Positions 61,649 through 64,000 of a stretch of 64,000 nucleotides of DNA are shown here, in pieces. The notes beneath the pieces are model-generated. The model worked only from the letters and a program-made list of their open reading frames with translations, was not told the origin of the DNA and made no database searches. Positions within the stretch are counted from its first letter, which is position 1. Each line of letters begins with the position of its first letter. The stretch lies in contig JACKMA010000004.1 in the NCBI GenBank assembly GCA_024235635.1, forward strand, positions 1-64,000, written 5' to 3'. Origin of the DNA: Zoogloeaceae bacterium. Its GTDB lineage: Bacteria > Pseudomonadota > Gammaproteobacteria > Burkholderiales > Rhodocyclaceae. The position numbers were made by a program, and so were the translations under genes.

Positions 61649-63316
61649 TTACGGACGGTAGCGCAGCGGATAGGTCAGGCCGTAGTTGGTACCAGCCGAA
61701 CCGACAGCGGCGTTGAACACGTTCTGCGCGGTGTAGCCGATGACCGGCAGTGCGCCGCCACCACCACCAGCGACACGGTCGCCGACAACAGCGGTTTCGG
61801 AGAACGAGTACTGGTCGGTGTAGCCCAGACCGTCGCAGTTCGAAGCAGCCTGGTTGGTCGCGGTGCAAGCCTCGGCAATCGTGCTCAGCACTGCCCAGCC
61901 GTTAGCGAACACGCCAGCAGTACCGGTCGCGGTGTAGTCGTCGGCGGTCAGTTGCGCACCGAGAGCACCCGACGGGATGCCACCGTTGTTGATCGACACG
62001 ACCGAGACTTCGCCCTTCAGCGAGAACTCAAGGGTCACGCCCGGCGGGGTCGGGGAGATCACGATGTCGTCGGAGGTAACGAGCGTGTTCTCTTCACGGT
62101 CCCAGAAGCCCGGAGCGCCGACCGGCACGCGGTTGGAAGCGCCGTCGAGCGCATCGTAGACCGTGCCATCCTCGCCATAGACGTCCCACGCACCGCCGTT
62201 GATGTTGCGGTCCGGGGTGTCGCCCGATTCCGTGCCGATGTAGTCGTAGTGGTAACGACGGGTCGGCTGGCTCAGCACGACGTCCGTGGCGCCGAGGATC
62301 GAGTCGGAAGTCTCGTACTCGGTGATGGCCGAGGACTTCGACAGCAGCAGGGTCAGGGCGTCACGCATCAGCGTGGCGTCAGCACCCGAGCCGACATCGT
62401 AGGTGGTATCCAGCGGAGTGGACAGGTCCGGCAGGTCGAACTGGAACATCGGCAGCGAGGTGCCGCGCGTTCCGAGATCCGAACCGGCGGCCGCGAAGAT
62501 GCGGTCGGAGGACTGGTCAAGCGAATAGCCGATGGCCTCGTTGGCCTGACGGAAGTACTGCTTCACACCGTTGGTCACCGACACGGCGGTGGCGTTGGTG
62601 GTGAAGGCCTTGGACGACGGCACGTTGATCACGGTGACCGAAGTGGTCAGCGAGTTCGTCGGATCGTCCATCCAGTTTTGCTGGGCCACGGTAGCGGCGG
62701 CGACCAGCGCATTGTCCTCGTCCAGACCAGCCAGCAGGGAGCCGTCGGCCTTGCAAGGCGGCGCAGCGTCGGCCGGGTGCTTGATGTTGGTCCACAGGGC
62801 GGAGGTGACCGGGCCTTCGTTGGCGACACCGTCGTTGTCGAAGTCTTCGCCGACGCCTTCAATCAGATCTTCCGGAATGTCGGCCATCGTGATGATCTCG
62901 ACATAGCCTTCCAGCGCGCCGGTGGTGGCGGAAGCCGGATCCAGGCGGATCGTCACGAAGTTCTGGTTGACACTGGCCGGCAGCGTGCAGCTGCTGTCGG
63001 TCGTCGTCATCTTGACGGCACCGCTCGACAGGCTCACGGCACCGGTCCAGACGTCGGCCGGCGACATGAAGATCTGGAAGTCGAAAACGTCGTCGGACCA
63101 CTCGGCACCACGGAAACGCACCTTGACGGCCTTGCCGTTCAGGGTGTCGGTGTTGACGATACTGATCAGGGTCGCATTGCCACCCTGAACACTGTAATAG
63201 GGGATGAGGTTGATCGCGCCCACGCCGCCAGCATCAAGCTGTACTTGTGCGCTGGCAACGCCAGACATCATTCCCAGGGTCGCTGCAACACCAACAGCGA
63301 GAAGCTTTTTCTTCAT
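61649..63316 (-). CDS. large exported protein of unknown family
   Basis: 555-aa protein. Start at ATG 63316 with an AAGGAG ribosome site 7 nt upstream; signal peptide KKKLLAVGVAATLGMMSGVA, cut after ASA (about residue 23). The mature part is acidic and rich in Thr, Ser, Ala, Asp and Gly, with few lysines. A recognisable N-terminal block is GVGAINLIPYYSVQGGNATL; SIVNTDTLNGKAVKVRFRGA follows. Four cysteines (in SSCTLP, PPCKAD, EACTAT, SNCDGL) could form two disulfides. The end is AAVGSAGTNYGLTYPLRYRP. No membrane segment or lipobox is present. The strong start, isolated unit and strong terminator suggest an abundant secreted or surface protein; no function can be given. Confidence 0.85.
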   Translation of the reverse strand: MKKKLLAVGVAATLGMMSGVASAQVQLDAGGVGAINLIPYYSVQGGNATLISIVNTDTLNGKAVKVRFRGAEWSDDVFDFQIFMSPADVWTGAVSLSSGAVKMTTTDSSCTLPASVNQNFVTIRLDPASATTGALEGYVEIITMADIPEDLIEGVGEDFDNDGVANEGPVTSALWTNIKHPADAAPPCKADGSLLAGLDEDNALVAAATVAQQNWMDDPTNSLTTSVTVINVPSSKAFTTNATAVSVTNGVKQYFRQANEAIGYSLDQSSDRIFAAAGSDLGTRGTSLPMFQFDLPDLSTPLDTTYDVGSGADATLMRDALTLLLSKSSAITEYETSDSILGATDVVLSQPTRRYHYDYIGTESGDTPDRNINGGAWDVYGEDGTVYDALDGASNRVPVGAPGFWDREENTLVTSDDIVISPTPPGVTLEFSLKGEVSVVSINNGGIPSGALGAQLTADDYTATGTAGVFANGWAVLSTIAEACTATNQAASNCDGLGYTDQYSFSETAVVGDRVAGGGGGALPVIGYTAQNVFNAAVGSAGTNYGLTYPLRYRP

Positions 63317-63482
63317 TGAAGACTCCTTTGTTAGCCTTAAATTAGCGCAACGTGGTTTCGAGTTCACGCTAGCGGCAACACTAGCATACCCGTCTCGCCT
63401 ATAACAACCAACGGTCGCGCCACTTCCGCCAGTCGTTGCAAAAAAACGACAGCCGATCCACACGGGCTCGGATGTCGCGAAT

Positions 63483-63899
63483 TCATGGTTTGAGTTGGAT
63501 CCACCACTGGCCGTTTTCCAGCAGCCATTTTTCATTCACGGTCGTCGACAGCCCCTTGAAGCCTTTCTGCACCACCGGCTCGAAAGCGACGTCCACCTCG
63601 ACCTCGCAGACCTCACCGCCGCATTTGGAATCGACGCTCCCGACCCCCTGCCAGACCACTGCGCCGCCGGAGTGGCGCAGCTTGAATCCATTGAGGTCGA
63701 TCGCGGACCGGTACGCGGGAGACGCGAAACTATAGGCTTTTTCCCAGTCCTGGGCAACCAGGGCTTCCCAGCGGGCGCGGGCGCGCTCGTTCACCGCCTC
63801 TTCGGCGGTCTTGGGCGGTCCCGACAGGCTGGCGCAGGCGCCAAGGCCGATCGCAAGCAGCGGGAGAAGGCGGCCGACGGGCCGTCCATTCGATTTCAT
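63483..63899 (-). CDS. small putative lipoprotein, unknown function
   Basis: 138-aa protein. Start at ATG 63899 gives a lipoprotein signal (RLLPLLAIGLGACASLSG, Cys about residue 22). The mature part looks like a small alpha+beta fold (AVNERARARWEALVAQDWEK; AYSFASPAYRSAIDLNGFKL; VNEKWLLENGQWWIQLKP), reminiscent of NTF2-like or DUF4440-like proteins. Two cysteines (SKCGGEVCE) may pair. It precedes the large exported protein on the same strand by 166 nt. Confidence 0.78.
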   Translation of the reverse strand: MKSNGRPVGRLLPLLAIGLGACASLSGPPKTAEEAVNERARARWEALVAQDWEKAYSFASPAYRSAIDLNGFKLRHSGGAVVWQGVGSVDSKCGGEVCEVEVDVAFEPVVQKGFKGLSTTVNEKWLLENGQWWIQLKP

Positions 63900-64000
63900 C
63901 AGGTGGCAACTCCATTTCGATTGCATGGAAGTGAAGCCGAACATGCAATCCAGCCCATGCTTTCGGCCTCGTTGAAGAAAACTTTAGCGCTGGCCGGGCA

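Noticed and set aside
63900..64000. Last 101 nt of the window
   Set aside because: No frame with coding character or promoter could be supported; nothing is called.

Overview
The window is GC-rich, almost wholly coding DNA from a motile Gram-negative bacterium. The FleS/FleR-type two-component pair, near-consensus sigma-54 promoters, lipoproteins and lipid-A-type acyltransferase homologues point to a gammaproteobacterium, perhaps near Xanthomonadales or Chromatiales. That placement is inferred; no rRNA or tRNA gene is present to fix it.

Region 1 (1-36174) is a large flagellar locus. It starts inside a flagellin gene, followed by flaG, fliD, fliS, a fliT-like gene, a first fliK-like gene, a stand-alone FlhB C-terminal domain and a PilZ flagellar brake. 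A bidirectional terminator separates these from fliE and fleSR on the minus strand. The fliFGHIJKLMN run follows on the plus strand. A 2.4-kb islet (SDR oxidoreductase, small unknown protein, MscS-type channel) separates fliN from fliOPQR. The flgBCDEFGHIJKL genes run toward fliR from the right, and flgL is translationally linked to a small exported protein of unknown role. flgA, flgM, flgN and a second complete flagellin close the locus. Four good -24/-12 (sigma-54) sites precede fliE, flgB, flgK and the second fliC. FliA-type (sigma-28) sites precede fliJ, flgM and an unknown gene. This fits a tiered flagellar hierarchy. flhB, flhA, flhF, fleN, fleQ, fliA and motor stator genes are not in the window.

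Region 2 (36301-41848) is housekeeping and signalling: TusA, a BepA-like M48 protease with TPR tail, MoaC, a CHASE2-type class III nucleotide cyclase, and an opposing pair encoding an OmpA-like lipoprotein and a FecR-domain protein.

Region 3 (42273-60583) is a surface-glycan cluster. Plus-strand genes, many overlapping by 4 nt, encode a sulfotransferase, a very large fused glycosyltransferase, two more glycosyltransferases, a HAD-type protein, a lipid-A-type acyltransferase, a membrane O-acyltransferase, an SxtJ/DUF5989/carbamoyltransferase module, an SGNH hydrolase and two methyltransferases. Facing them on the minus strand is a two-gene ABC exporter (permease plus ATPase with a C-terminal extension), as used for ABC-dependent O-antigen or capsule export. 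The parts suggest a heavily decorated polymer (possible sulfate, acyl, carbamoyl and methyl groups); the chemistry is inferred.

Region 4 (60645-64000) has a periplasmic parvulin-type isomerase, a 555-residue exported protein of unknown family with a strong ribosome binding site and strong terminator, and a small lipoprotein. No CRISPR array, insertion sequence, phage or RNA gene was found.
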